Below, one piece after another: positions 9,239 through 17,952 of a stretch of DNA of 64,000 nt; position 1 is the stretch's first letter; each line of letters opens with the position of its first letter. The DNA comes from Microbacterium aurantiacum. GTDB taxonomy: Bacteria; Actinomycetota; Actinomycetes; Actinomycetales; Microbacteriaceae. The translations under genes were made by a program, and so were the position numbers. Under the pieces are notes generated by a model, which was given only the letters and a program-made list of their open reading frames with translations, was not told where the DNA came from and searched no databases. The stretch spans positions 1 to 64,000 of the forward strand of contig NZ_PGGU01000009.1 of NCBI RefSeq assembly GCF_002872075.1, given 5' to 3'.

Positions 9239-12214
9239 TCAGCCGTAGAAGAGGTGCTCGAAGGCGCGGCGGGCGCGGCGCGTGACCGCGAGGTAGTCCT
9301 CCTCCACCTCCGTTGCGGAACGATCCGGATATCCGAGCAGACGGCCGATGGCATCGAGCTGTCTGCGGTCGGTGGGCAGCACATCGCTGGTCTGCCCGGT
9401 CAGGAGTGTGATCGCAGACCGCAGACGGCTGGAGAGGCGCCACGCCTCGCGCAGAAGCGCCGCAGACGCATCCGGGATCAGCTCGGCCTCGACCGCGGCG
9501 TCGAGGGCCCCCAGGGTCGAGGTCGTGCGCAGCCCCGGCACATCGTGCGCGTGCTGCAGCTGCACGAGCTGCACCAGCCACTCCACGTCGCTGAGCGATC
9601 CGGGCCCGAGCTTCAGATGGCGTCGGGGATCGGCCCCCTGAGGCAGCCGCTCACCCTCCACCCGCGCCTTGATGCGCTTGATCTCCCGGAGGCCCTGCAG
9701 ATCGACGGCCGACGGATATCGGATGGCATCGGCCATCGCGGTGAACTTCGCGATCAGCTTGAGGCTTCCCGCGACGCCCCGTGCCCGGAGCAGAGCCTGC
9801 GCCTCCCACGAGAGCGACCAGCGCCGGTAGTACTCCGCATAGGCCTCGATCGAGCGCACCACAGGGCCGTTGCGCCCTTCCGGCCGCAGGTCGGCATCGA
9901 GGTCGAGGGGCACACGGTGATCCGTGAGGTGCTCGCGCAGCCCGGCGACGAGGCGAGTGGCGAGCGTCTGCGCGCGCTGCGGGTCGATCCCGTTGGCGTC
10001 GTACACGTAGAGGATGTCGGCATCCGACCCGAATCCGAGCTCCGCGCCGCCGAATCGGCCCATCCCGATCACGGCGAAGTCGAGCGCATCGTCTTCCGGC
10101 GGGACGATCTCCCGCCGGACGGCACGCAGCGCCGACTGGATCGTCGCGTCGGTGATCTCGGTGAGCGCGGTCGCGATCTGCTCGATCGAGAGCACGTCAA
10201 GCACACCGCCCATGGCCGTGCGCAGCAGCTCGCGGCGGCGGAGAGCCCGAACCGCCCGTAGCGCGTCACCCACCGTGTCGTGGCGGGTCTGGATCGCCCT
10301 GGCCTCCTCGTCGAGCGCCTTCTGCCCGCGCGGTGTGAGCAGCTCGGCGCTGTCGAGCCAGGCGACGGACTCGGGGAAGCCGTCCATGAGCTCGCCGACG
10401 TAACGCGACGACGAAAGCAGCCTCGTGAGGCTCTCGGCCGCTCCGGAGGAGTCCCTGAGCATCCGCAGGAACCACGGGGTGTCGCCGAGGCGTTCGCTGA
10501 TGCGGCGGAAGGCCAGCAGGCCGTAGTCCGGGTCGCTGCCGTCCGCGAACCAGCGCACCATGATCGGCATCAGGTGCCGCTGGATCGTCGCCTTGCGGCT
10601 GAGGCCCGTGGTGAGGGCGCCGATGTGGCGCAGTGCGCCTGCAGGGTCGCGGAAGCCGATGGCGGCGAGTCGATCGCGCGCCTGTTCCGTGGAGAGCGTC
10701 CGCTCCTCCTCCGGCAGCGAGGCGACCGCGCTCAGCAGCGGGCGGTAGAAGAGCCGCGTGTGGATGTCGCGCACCTCCCGGCGCACGTGCTCCCAGCGCT
10801 CCCAGATGCCCTCTCCGGTGTCGGCGAGGCCGCTGCCGCGGGCGAGGATGCGCAGACCCGCCGGCGTGCGCGGCATGAGGTGCGTCCTGCTGAGCTCGCG
10901 CAGCTGCAGACGGTGCTCCATGAGTCGCAGGACGCAGTAGTCGTCGGCGAACGTCGACGCCTCCGCGCGTCCGATGTATCCGCCTTCGACGAGCGCATCG
11001 AGGCTCTCCAGGGTGCCGCGGGTGCGCAGCGACGCGTCGGTGAGGCCGTGCACGAGCTGCAGCAGCTGCACCGTGAATTCGATGTCGCGCAGACCGCCGG
11101 AACCCAGCTTGAGCTGATACGGCGCATCCTCCGGATCGATGTGCTCCATGACGCGCTCGCGCATCCGCTGCACGCTGTCGACGAAGTCCTCGCGCGCGGC
11201 ACTGGACCAGATCTTCGGCTGCACCGCGGCGATGTACTCGCCGCCGAGCTGCGGATCGCCGGCGAGAGGGCGGGCCTTCAGCAGCGCCTGGAACTCCCAG
11301 CTCTTCGCCCAGCGGTCGTAGTAGGCCAGGTGGGAGGCGAGCGAGCGCACCAGGGCGCCCTGCTTGCCCTCGGGGCGCAGGGCGGCGTCGACCTCCCACA
11401 GCGGAGGCTCGACCTCGATGCCGCTGAGGCCGCGCATGGTCTCGCGGGCCAATCGCGTGGCGATGTCGATGGCTTTGGACTCGGCGAGGACATCCTCGTC
11501 CGCGGTTCCGCCGACGAAGATGACGTCCACGTCGCTGACGTAGTTCAGCTCTCGAGCACCGGCCTTGCCCATTCCGATGATCGCGAGCAGCGTCGCAGCG
11601 ATCTCCTCACGGCTCGTCGTGGCCAGCAGGCGCGTGCGGGCGACGGCGAGCGACGCTTCGAGCGCGGCGCCGGCCGCGTCGGCCAAGGCGGCGGCCACGG
11701 CTGCCACCAGCGCAGTCGGATCCGGATGCGCGAGATCGACGGCGGCGATCGCCGCGATGCTGCGACGGTACGCGACGCGCAGAGCGACCAGAGCCGAGTC
11801 GTCGCCGGAGTCGGCGAACCCGTCCTGCGCGCCGACCGAGGCGAGCAGGTCGTCACGCAGCTTCTCCGCGCTCGGCAGTTCGTCGGTCTCCACACCGAGG
11901 ACCGAGATCTCGCCGGGATGACGGAGGAAGAAGTCGGCAAGGCCCTGCGAGGCGCCGAACACGCGCCAGAGTCTGCGCCGGGCGGCGGGATCGTCACTCA
12001 GCGCGCGCAGGGGCGCAGGATCGCGTCGTGCGACACGCAGCATCCCGATGACGGCGGCGTCGGGGTCCGCGGCTCCCACGTCTTCGAGCAGCAGCGCGCG
12101 CTCACGACCGAGCAGCGCCGCGAGTTCCGACAGCGAGTCCGCTGCGGTGCTGAGCTCTGCGAAACCGAGCCTGGCGAGCGCGGAGAGCGAGACGGAATCG
12201 TCCAGGCGTGCCAT
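9239..12214 (-). CDS. glnE: bifunctional glutamine synthetase adenylyltransferase/deadenylyltransferase
   Basis: 991 residues, full length for GlnE. There are two nucleotidyltransferase modules, each followed by a helical GlnD-UR-like region. The N-terminal module (LNYVSDVDVIFVGG, around residue 225) belongs to the deadenylylating half. The C-terminal module (GFGSDADILYVYD, around residue 731) belongs to the adenylylating half. The enzyme attaches or removes AMP on Tyr402 of GlnA according to nitrogen status. It starts six bases after the stop of the second glutamine synthetase gene and is surely co-transcribed with it. Confidence 0.96.
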   Translation of the reverse strand: MARLDDSVSLSALARLGFAELSTAADSLSELAALLGRERALLLEDVGAADPDAAVIGMLRVARRDPAPLRALSDDPAARRRLWRVFGASQGLADFFLRHPGEISVLGVETDELPSAEKLRDDLLASVGAQDGFADSGDDSALVALRVAYRRSIAAIAAVDLAHPDPTALVAAVAAALADAAGAALEASLAVARTRLLATTSREEIAATLLAIIGMGKAGARELNYVSDVDVIFVGGTADEDVLAESKAIDIATRLARETMRGLSGIEVEPPLWEVDAALRPEGKQGALVRSLASHLAYYDRWAKSWEFQALLKARPLAGDPQLGGEYIAAVQPKIWSSAAREDFVDSVQRMRERVMEHIDPEDAPYQLKLGSGGLRDIEFTVQLLQLVHGLTDASLRTRGTLESLDALVEGGYIGRAEASTFADDYCVLRLMEHRLQLRELSRTHLMPRTPAGLRILARGSGLADTGEGIWERWEHVRREVRDIHTRLFYRPLLSAVASLPEEERTLSTEQARDRLAAIGFRDPAGALRHIGALTTGLSRKATIQRHLMPIMVRWFADGSDPDYGLLAFRRISERLGDTPWFLRMLRDSSGAAESLTRLLSSSRYVGELMDGFPESVAWLDSAELLTPRGQKALDEEARAIQTRHDTVGDALRAVRALRRRELLRTAMGGVLDVLSIEQIATALTEITDATIQSALRAVRREIVPPEDDALDFAVIGMGRFGGAELGFGSDADILYVYDANGIDPQRAQTLATRLVAGLREHLTDHRVPLDLDADLRPEGRNGPVVRSIEAYAEYYRRWSLSWEAQALLRARGVAGSLKLIAKFTAMADAIRYPSAVDLQGLREIKRIKARVEGERLPQGADPRRHLKLGPGSLSDVEWLVQLVQLQHAHDVPGLRTTSTLGALDAAVEAELIPDASAALLREAWRLSSRLRSAITLLTGQTSDVLPTDRRQLDAIGRLLGYPDRSATEVEEDYLAVTRRARRAFEHLFYG

Positions 12215-12220
12215 GCGGGC

Positions 12221-13558
12221 TCAGAGCAGCTCGAGGTTGCTCTTCAGCTCGAACGGCGTCACCTGACTGCGGTAGGCCTCGACCTCTTTGCGCTTGTTGA
12301 GAAGCACGTAGTTGAAGACCTGCTCGCCCAGCGTCTCGGCGACGAGCTCGGACCCCTCCATGAACTCCAGCGCGTGATCCAGGCTCGTCGGCAGCGCGGC
12401 GTAACCCAGGGCGCGGCGCTCGGACTCGCTCAGCGACCAGACGTTGTTCTCGGCCTCCGGCGGCAGCTCATAGCCCTCCTCGATGCCCTTGAGACCGGCG
12501 GCGAGCATGAGCGCGTAAGCCAAATACGGGTTCGCGGCCGAGTCCAGTCCCCGGTACTCGACGCGGGAGGACTGGCCCTTGTTCGGCTTGTACATGGGCA
12601 CGCGCACGAGCGCGGAGCGGTTGTTGTGCCCCCATGTGACGAAGCTCGGCGCTTCGTCACCGCCCCAGAGCCGCTTGTACGAGTTCACGAATTGATTCGT
12701 GACCGCAGCCATCTCGTTGGCGTGCTTGAGGAGACCCGCGATGAAGTGCCGTCCGGTCTTGGAGAGCTGGTACTTCGCGCCCTCCTCATAGAAGGCGTTC
12801 TGGTCGCCCTCGAACAGCGACATGTGCGTGTGCATCCCGCTGCCGGGCTGCCCGCCGAGCGGCTTGGGCATGAACGTGGCGTACACGCCCTGCTCGATCG
12901 CGACCTCCTTGATGACGGTGCGGAACGTCATCACGTTGTCGGCCGTGGTCAACGCGTCGGCATAGCGCAGATCGATCTCGTTCTGACCGGGTCCGCCCTC
13001 GTGGTGACTGAACTCCACGGAGATGCCGAGGTCCTCGAGCATCCGCACCGAGCGGCGGCGGAAGTCGTGCGCCGTTCCCCCGGGGACGTTGTCGAAGTAG
13101 CCGGCGGAATCCACCGGCACCGGACCTTCGGGCCCGAACGAGGAGGACTTGAGCAGGTAGAACTCGATCTCGGGATGCGTGTAGAACGTGAACCCGGCAT
13201 CCGCCGCCTTCGCCAGCGCGCGCTTGAGCACATGACGCGGGTCGGCCACGGCCGGCTGGCCGTCAGGGGTGGTGAGATCGCAGAACATCCGCGCGGTCGG
13301 GTCGATCTCGCCCCGCCAGGGCAGAGTCTGGAACGTGGTCGGGTCCGGCTGCGCGAGCAGGTCGGACTCGAAGCTGCGGGTCAGGCCCTCGATGGCCGAC
13401 CCGTCGAATCCGATCCCCTCGGCGAATGCCCCTTCGACCTCCGCGGGTGCGATCGCCACGGATTTCAGCGTGCCGATGACGTCTGTGAACCACAGGCGGA
13501 CGAACTTCACGCCGCGCTCTTCGATCGTGCGGAGCACGAAATCCCTCTGCTTGTCCAT
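12221..13558 (-). CDS. glnA2: glutamine synthetase family protein, GlnA2 type
   Basis: 445 residues, the length of mycobacterial GlnA2 rather than GlnA1. It has the glutamine synthetase fold with GFDGSAIEG, HHEGGPGQNEIDLRY, MPKPLGGQPGSGMHTH and NNRSALVRVP. It may be a true glutamine synthetase or a related gamma-glutamyl ligase (polyamine-type GlnA homologues occur in actinobacteria); the sequence alone does not settle this. ATG 13558 is two bases after the SPOR gene stop, and glnE follows after six bases, so SPOR-glnA2-glnE form one operon. Confidence 0.93.
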   Translation of the reverse strand: MDKQRDFVLRTIEERGVKFVRLWFTDVIGTLKSVAIAPAEVEGAFAEGIGFDGSAIEGLTRSFESDLLAQPDPTTFQTLPWRGEIDPTARMFCDLTTPDGQPAVADPRHVLKRALAKAADAGFTFYTHPEIEFYLLKSSSFGPEGPVPVDSAGYFDNVPGGTAHDFRRRSVRMLEDLGISVEFSHHEGGPGQNEIDLRYADALTTADNVMTFRTVIKEVAIEQGVYATFMPKPLGGQPGSGMHTHMSLFEGDQNAFYEEGAKYQLSKTGRHFIAGLLKHANEMAAVTNQFVNSYKRLWGGDEAPSFVTWGHNNRSALVRVPMYKPNKGQSSRVEYRGLDSAANPYLAYALMLAAGLKGIEEGYELPPEAENNVWSLSESERRALGYAALPTSLDHALEFMEGSELVAETLGEQVFNYVLLNKRKEVEAYRSQVTPFELKSNLELL

Positions 13559-13560
13559 GG

Positions 13561-13776
13561 TTACTCTGCGCCCGCATCCTTGCTGGTGGCCCAGCCGTCG
13601 TCTGCCGCCTCTTCCTCGGCCCAGGCGCGCGAACGCGCCTCCAGGGTCTCGGGTGCGCGAGCTGCCTCTGCCTCGGTGTCGAAGGGTCCGACACGGTCGA
13701 CCGCCGGCGAGATCATCCCGAATTCGACCTGCCCGGTCTCGAGGTTGTACCAGTACTTCTGATCGCCGTCTGACAT
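13561..13776 (-). CDS. small SPOR-domain-like protein
   Basis: 71 residues, soluble, opening SDGDQKYWYNLETGQVEFG. This matches the short SPOR-type proteins often found directly upstream of glnA2 in actinobacteria. The role is unknown. GAAAGG precedes ATG 13776 by about nine bases and a TAGGAT box lies further upstream. It is the first gene of the glnA2-glnE operon and is divergent from ppgK. Confidence 0.78.
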   Translation of the reverse strand: MSDGDQKYWYNLETGQVEFGMISPAVDRVGPFDTEAEAARAPETLEARSRAWAEEEAADDGWATSKDAGAE

Positions 13777-13845
13777 GTGTCGTACCCTTTCGCGTCAACT
13801 GCAACGATCCTACTCGGGCCACCGCCGGTCGCTAAGCTATCGGCC

Positions 13846-14592
13846 ATGGCTCAAGCAATCGGCGTCGATATCGGCGGCACTGGTATCAAGGCGGGAATCG
13901 TCAACCTCGACCACGGGACCATGGCGTCCGACAGGGTTCGCGTCCCCACTCCCGAAGGCGCAGCGCCCAAGGATGTCCTCCTCGCGGTGCAGACGGTCCT
14001 GAAGACCCTTGATGTGCACGACTCGAACATGCCGCTCGGCGTCGCGTTCCCGGCGATCGTGAAGCGCGGGAAGACCCTCTCCGCGGCGAACGTCTCGAAG
14101 GAATGGGTCGACTTCGATGCGGAGCGGTTCTTCCGCGACGGACTCGGGCGCAACATCGTCTTCGTGAACGACGCAGACGCGGCCGGCGTCGCCGAGGCTC
14201 GCCACGGTGCCGCTAGGGACGTCCGCGGCCTCACGCTGATGACGACGCTCGGGACCGGGATCGGCTCGGCGTTCCTCTACGACGGCGTGCTGGTTCCCAA
14301 CACGGAACTCGGTCACCTGAACTTCGGCACCTACGACTCGGTGGAGAAGTGGGCCGCGACGTCCGCACGTGAGCGGGAGGGCCTGAGCTGGGCCGCATGG
14401 GCCGAGCGTCTGCAGGCGTTCTACTCCCACATCGAGTTCCTCTTCAGCCCTGACCTGTTCGTGGTCGGCGGAGGGGTGTCCAAGAACGCCGGCGACTTCC
14501 TGCCGCTGCTCGAGCTCAAGACGCCGATCGTCCCGGCGATCCACCGCAACAACTCCGGCATCATCGGCGCGGCGTCTCTCGCCGGCGACTGA
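13846..14592 (+). CDS. ppgK: polyphosphate glucokinase
   Basis: 248 residues. It has the ROK-family phosphate-binding opening GVDIGGTGIKAG at residues 5-16, the sugar-binding region NTELGHLNFG and a second glycine-rich motif TTLGTGIGSAF. The size and sequence fit the actinobacterial polyphosphate-dependent glucokinase, which phosphorylates glucose with polyphosphate or ATP. ATG 13846 follows TAAGCT (13833-13838) by seven bases with no ribosome binding site, so a leaderless message is likely. The frame stays open to 13777 but that part is not conserved. A terminator follows. Confidence 0.93.
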   Translation: MAQAIGVDIGGTGIKAGIVNLDHGTMASDRVRVPTPEGAAPKDVLLAVQTVLKTLDVHDSNMPLGVAFPAIVKRGKTLSAANVSKEWVDFDAERFFRDGLGRNIVFVNDADAAGVAEARHGAARDVRGLTLMTTLGTGIGSAFLYDGVLVPNTELGHLNFGTYDSVEKWAATSAREREGLSWAAWAERLQAFYSHIEFLFSPDLFVVGGGVSKNAGDFLPLLELKTPIVPAIHRNNSGIIGAASLAGD

Positions 14593-14617
14593 TCCTCAGA
14601 CAACCCTGTTCACGCTG

Positions 14618-14649
14618 AAGGCCCCGATGATCTCGATCATCGGGGCCTT
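14618..14649. terminator. terminator shared by ppgK and rnpB
   Basis: A perfect 14-base stem (14618-14631 with 14636-14649, AAGGCCCCGATGAT) around CTCG lies between the ppgK stop and the 3' end of the convergent RNase P RNA. Confidence 0.88.
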
Positions 14650-14660
14650 CATCACGTCGA

Positions 14661-15024
14661 GGCGAATGGGCCGACCTGTACGCCGGGTTCTGTTCCGGGG
14701 TTCTTCGCCCCTTCGACGGCCATCTCTCTCGGCGACACGTTGCCGTGCCGCTCCAGCGGTCTACCCGAGGACTCGGCGAGCCGCGTCAACATCCTCTGTC
14801 TGACCTTGCTCCGGGCGAGGTTTACCTGGCGGGCCGTGTCACCACGGCCCCCGGTGGTCTCTTACACCACCCTTTCACCCTTACCCCTTGCGGGGCGGTC
14901 TGCTCTCTGTGGCACTTTCTCGCGGATTGCTCCGGGTGGGTGTTACCCACCGCCCTGCCCTGTGGAGCCCGGACGTTCCTCGGTGCGGTTTCCCGCCACG
15001 CGACCGTCCAGTCAACCCATTCGC
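14661..15024 (-). ncRNA. rnpB: RNase P RNA, bacterial class A
   Basis: Read on the minus strand, the universal CR-I/P4 sequence GAGGAACGTCCGGGCTCC is present near the 5' end. The conserved 3' elements (AGACCGCTGGAGCGGCACGG region, ACAGAACCCGGCGTACAG) are also present. The 5' end (CGAATGGGTTGAC) pairs with the 3' end (GTCGGCCCATTCG) as helix P1, fixing the ends to within a few bases. It is the catalytic RNA that matures tRNA 5' ends. Length (~364 nt) is normal for actinobacteria. Confidence 0.97.
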
Positions 15025-15030
15025 AGGTCC

Positions 15031-15036
15031 ATTCTA
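15031..15036 (-). promoter_or_regulatory. rnpB -10 box overlapping the polymerase stop codon
   Basis: TAGAAT on the minus strand lies seven bases before the inferred RNase P RNA 5' end, the usual -10 distance. Its first three bases are the TAG stop of the upstream polymerase gene. No good -35 is seen. Confidence 0.6.
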
Positions 15037-16734
15037 CTTCTCGGCCGACCGCGCCACCCGCAGGTCGAGCGGCACATCGATCGGGAACGCGCCGAACAGG
15101 CGCCGGGTCGCTGCGGCCGCGGCCTCGCGGACGGCATCGGCGGCGGCCTCGGCATGCTCTTCCGGGACGTGCAGGATCACCTCGTCATGAAGGAAGAACG
15201 CCAGGTGCGCCTCGTGCGCGAAGGGCCCGGATGCGGGGGCCGGCCTCGCTGCGGGGGGAAGGCGCTGCAGACGATGCCGGAGTTCGGCGAGCCAGATCAG
15301 CGACCACTCCGCCGCCGTGCCCTGCACGACGAAGTTCCGGGTGAACCGGCCCCAGTCCCGCGCGCGGCGACGCGCGACCGTCACCTCGGCCGCCTCGGCA
15401 TCCGCATCTGTGGCCCGCGACTGGAGCGCAGCCCACTCCGATGACGGACGCGGCGAGGAGCGTCCGAGCCAGGTCGAGACGACTCCGCCGTCCTCCCCCA
15501 CGCGGGCCGCCTCGTCGACGAGCGCCATCGCGCGCGGATAGACCTTGCGCAGTCGCGGAACGAGCCGGCCACTGTCACCGGTCGTCGCGCCGTACATCGC
15601 CCCGAGGACGGCGTACTTCGCCTCCTCGCGCGTGCTGACGGCGCCGGATTCCACGACGCCCGCATAGAGGTCGGTCCCGCGCGCCGCCCTGGCCATCGCC
15701 TCGTCGTGCGCCATCGCCGCCAGCATCCGCGGTTCCAGCTGCGCGACGTCCGCGACGACCAGGATCCATCCGGCGTCCGCCCTGACCGCGGGGCGGAGGC
15801 TGCGCGGCACCTGGAGCGCCCCGCCGCCCGACGATGCCCAGCGACCCGTGACGACGCCGCCGGTGATGTAGACAGGCCGGAAACGCCCCTCGTGCACCCA
15901 CTCGGAGAGCCACGACCAGCCGTTCGCGCTGAGCAGCCGGGAGAGCTTCTTGTAGGCCAGCAGGGGCTCGATGACCGGATGATCGTGCTCGGAGAGCTCC
16001 CATCGGCCGGTGGATTCCGCGTGCACACCCACCCGGTGCAGCGCACGCAGCAGCTTGGGCTGGCTGTCCAGATGCAGCGTGGGGTCATCGAGGAGCTCAC
16101 GCACCCGATCGCCGAGCTCGACCATCCGGCTGGGCAGGCCACCGGCGACGGGGCGGGAACCGAGCGTCGCGGTGAGGATCGCCTCGTGCGCGGCGACGTC
16201 CCACGGAAGACCCGCCGCGCGCATCTCCTCGGCGACGAGTCCGCCCGCCGATTCTGCCGCGCACAGGAGTGTCAGCCGCCCGTCGGTCGCTTCGTCGAGG
16301 ACGCTGCGCTGCGCGCGGTACTGGTCGAGGAACTCGGCGACGGGGTCGGCCGCCACGCGTTCGACGACATCGAACAGGGCCGGCGCTTCGACGACGAGCT
16401 CGCGCGGGACCCACTCCGCAGACGGAGGCAGCGGATGCTCCACCGAAGCTGTGTCGCGCAGGATCGCGTGGCACAGCATCAGGTCGTGGGTGCGGGCGAG
16501 GCGCACTCCCGCCTTGAGAAGTCGCGGATAGATCTGCCGCGCGCTGCGCAGGATCCAGCGTGGGGCATCGGCCGCTTCCCGATCGCGGACCCAGTCGATG
16601 AGTTCCTTCGCGTCCAGCGCCGCGCGGCCCAGTTCGTCGCCGGCGTCATCGAATTCGATCGCCAGGAACGCATTCGGCCCCGTCTCGACGAGAGCGATCC
16701 GTCGTTCGAGAGCCGGTCGAGGCGGGGCGGTCAC
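15034..16734 (-). CDS. family A DNA polymerase-like protein with degenerate exonuclease domain
   Basis: 566 residues from GTG 16734. Polymerase motif A is DVAQLEPRMLA (~326-336; canonical DYSQIELR). Motif B is REEAKYAVLGAMYG (~370-380; the catalytic Lys and Tyr kept, the usual Phe replaced by Leu). Motif C is HDEVILHVP (~515). The N-terminal ~200 residues occupy the 3'-5' exonuclease position but I see no DEDD acidic motif. This matches an actinobacterial PolA paralogue often annotated 'bifunctional 3'-5' exonuclease/DNA polymerase'; a repair or translesion role is plausible but unproven. It sits 25 bases after the zinc-ribbon gene in the same operon. Confidence 0.85.
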   Translation of the reverse strand: MTAPPRPALERRIALVETGPNAFLAIEFDDAGDELGRAALDAKELIDWVRDREAADAPRWILRSARQIYPRLLKAGVRLARTHDLMLCHAILRDTASVEHPLPPSAEWVPRELVVEAPALFDVVERVAADPVAEFLDQYRAQRSVLDEATDGRLTLLCAAESAGGLVAEEMRAAGLPWDVAAHEAILTATLGSRPVAGGLPSRMVELGDRVRELLDDPTLHLDSQPKLLRALHRVGVHAESTGRWELSEHDHPVIEPLLAYKKLSRLLSANGWSWLSEWVHEGRFRPVYITGGVVTGRWASSGGGALQVPRSLRPAVRADAGWILVVADVAQLEPRMLAAMAHDEAMARAARGTDLYAGVVESGAVSTREEAKYAVLGAMYGATTGDSGRLVPRLRKVYPRAMALVDEAARVGEDGGVVSTWLGRSSPRPSSEWAALQSRATDADAEAAEVTVARRRARDWGRFTRNFVVQGTAAEWSLIWLAELRHRLQRLPPAARPAPASGPFAHEAHLAFFLHDEVILHVPEEHAEAAADAVREAAAAATRRLFGAFPIDVPLDLRVARSAEK

Positions 16735-16759
16735 CGCCGTCGAGCGACCAAAAGGCAGC

Positions 16760-17491
16760 TCACAGGCCGGACTCCTCCGTGCGCACCAGGATGCAGCCGC
16801 ACTCCGGGCAGAAGATCACAGCGTCGGGCTCGGCGCGGCGGATGTCGTTCAGGTCAGTGCTCGAGAGCACCATGCGGCACCCTTCGCAGGTGCCCCTCGT
16901 GAGGAGTGCCGCTCCGGTGGCCTTCGCGGCCCGGCGGGTGTACTCGGTGAGGAGGTCGGCCGGCAGCGGCGCCGTGACTGCGGCGCGATCGCGTCCGAGC
17001 TGGGCGATGCGCTCGGTCGCGGCGGCGACGTCGGCCTTCGCCTGCACGGTGAGCTGTGTGCCCTCGGCCGTCGTCGCGTCGATGAGCGCCTGCTGCGCGG
17101 CGACGGCGGCGTCCGCATCCTCGACGCGACCCATCACGTCGAGTTCGGCGTCCTCGAGGTCGCTGAGCCGCTTCGCCAGGCTGGCGAGCTCGTGCTCGAG
17201 AGCTTGCGCCTCCTTGGAGTTCGCGGACGCGGCGAGGCGCTCCGCATCGCGGGCACGACGCTGTTCGGCCATCTTGACGTCGGATTCCAGCCGGACGAGC
17301 TCGGTGCGTGCATCCTCACGGGTTCCGGTCAGCGCCGTGAGCTCACGCAGCTGCTCCTGGCGGAGGGCGGAGAGCTCGTTGATCCGCGACGACTGCGTCG
17401 GCTGGGTGCGAGCGCGTTCCGCCTGCGCGATGCGCCGATCGAGGTCGGCGACGTCGAGCAGGATGCGCTGGTGTTCCGGGGCTGCGTTCAC
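16760..17491 (-). CDS. coiled-coil protein with C-terminal C4 zinc ribbon
   Basis: 243 residues. About 180 residues of heptad-rich coiled coil (ELSALRQEQLRELTAL, LASLAKRLSDLED) end in a zinc ribbon with two cysteine pairs, CEGC and CPEC, at the C terminus. This is the DUF/zf-RING_7 architecture of HP0958-like proteins, implicated in nucleic-acid binding or RNA turnover. The GTG start overlaps the upstream gene's stop by four bases (GTGA), so the two are translationally coupled. Confidence 0.87.
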   Translation of the reverse strand: MNAAPEHQRILLDVADLDRRIAQAERARTQPTQSSRINELSALRQEQLRELTALTGTREDARTELVRLESDVKMAEQRRARDAERLAASANSKEAQALEHELASLAKRLSDLEDAELDVMGRVEDADAAVAAQQALIDATTAEGTQLTVQAKADVAAATERIAQLGRDRAAVTAPLPADLLTEYTRRAAKATGAALLTRGTCEGCRMVLSSTDLNDIRRAEPDAVIFCPECGCILVRTEESGL

Positions 17492-17910
17492 CCTTCCAAC
17501 TTAGTCGCTGGAGTGACGACGCCGTCGACGTAGAGCCAGCGCCGGTCCACTCGCACGAACCGGCTGCGCTCGCGCATCACACCGCGCTCGTCGCCCTGAC
17601 GCCAGAACGCCTCGAACTCGACGACCCCCTCGTGGTCGAAGGGCCCGCCGCCGTCGGTGCCGACGATGACGAGGCGACGCCAGATCAGGCCGTCGTCGAT
17701 CTCGATGTCATGCGGCCTGGTCGAGGGATGCCACGTGGCACGCAGGTGGTCCGTGTCGCCGAGCGCGAAAGCCGTGTACCGCGAGCGCATCAGGCGCACG
17801 GCAGTCGGGGCGGATGCTCCGTCGAGCAGCGGGCCGCAGCATGCGCCGTAGGCGTCCCCGGAGAAGCAGGGGCAGCGGTCATCGGGAGCAATGTCACCGG
17901 CTGCGCGCAT
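17488..17910 (-). CDS. YchJ family (UPF0225) protein with SEC-C motif
   Basis: 140 residues from ATG 17910. The N terminus carries the SEC-C metal-binding motif CPCFSGDAYGACCGP, and the rest matches the YchJ fold (RLMRSRYTAFALGDTDHL, VEFEAFWR). The function is unknown; the SEC-C cysteines probably bind zinc. It is leaderless by appearance, with TACGCT ending six bases before the ATG. It heads an operon with the zinc-ribbon and polymerase genes. Confidence 0.88.
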   Translation of the reverse strand: MRAAGDIAPDDRCPCFSGDAYGACCGPLLDGASAPTAVRLMRSRYTAFALGDTDHLRATWHPSTRPHDIEIDDGLIWRRLVIVGTDGGGPFDHEGVVEFEAFWRQGDERGVMRERSRFVRVDRRWLYVDGVVTPATKLEG

Positions 17911-17916
17911 CGCTCC

Positions 17917-17926
17917 AGCGTACGCT
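17917..17926. promoter_or_regulatory. palindromic double -10 box for divergent genes
   Basis: AGCGTACGCT is a perfect palindrome that reads TACGCT on both strands (minus 17922-17917, plus 17921-17926). It is correctly placed as the -10 of the YchJ gene (six bases before ATG) and of the aldo/keto reductase gene (26-base leader with a ribosome binding site). Confidence 0.55.
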
Positions 17927-17952
17927 GAAGATCCGCCTCGAAAGGAGAACCC

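Noticed and set aside
10280..13762. A 1160-codon open frame on the plus strand
   Set aside because: It is the antisense reading of glnE and the second glutamine synthetase gene; its composition is that of a GC-rich shadow and it has no family motifs.
14740..15444. Open frames across the RNase P RNA
   Set aside because: The conserved RNase P RNA sequence and P1 pairing explain this stretch; the frames are incidental.
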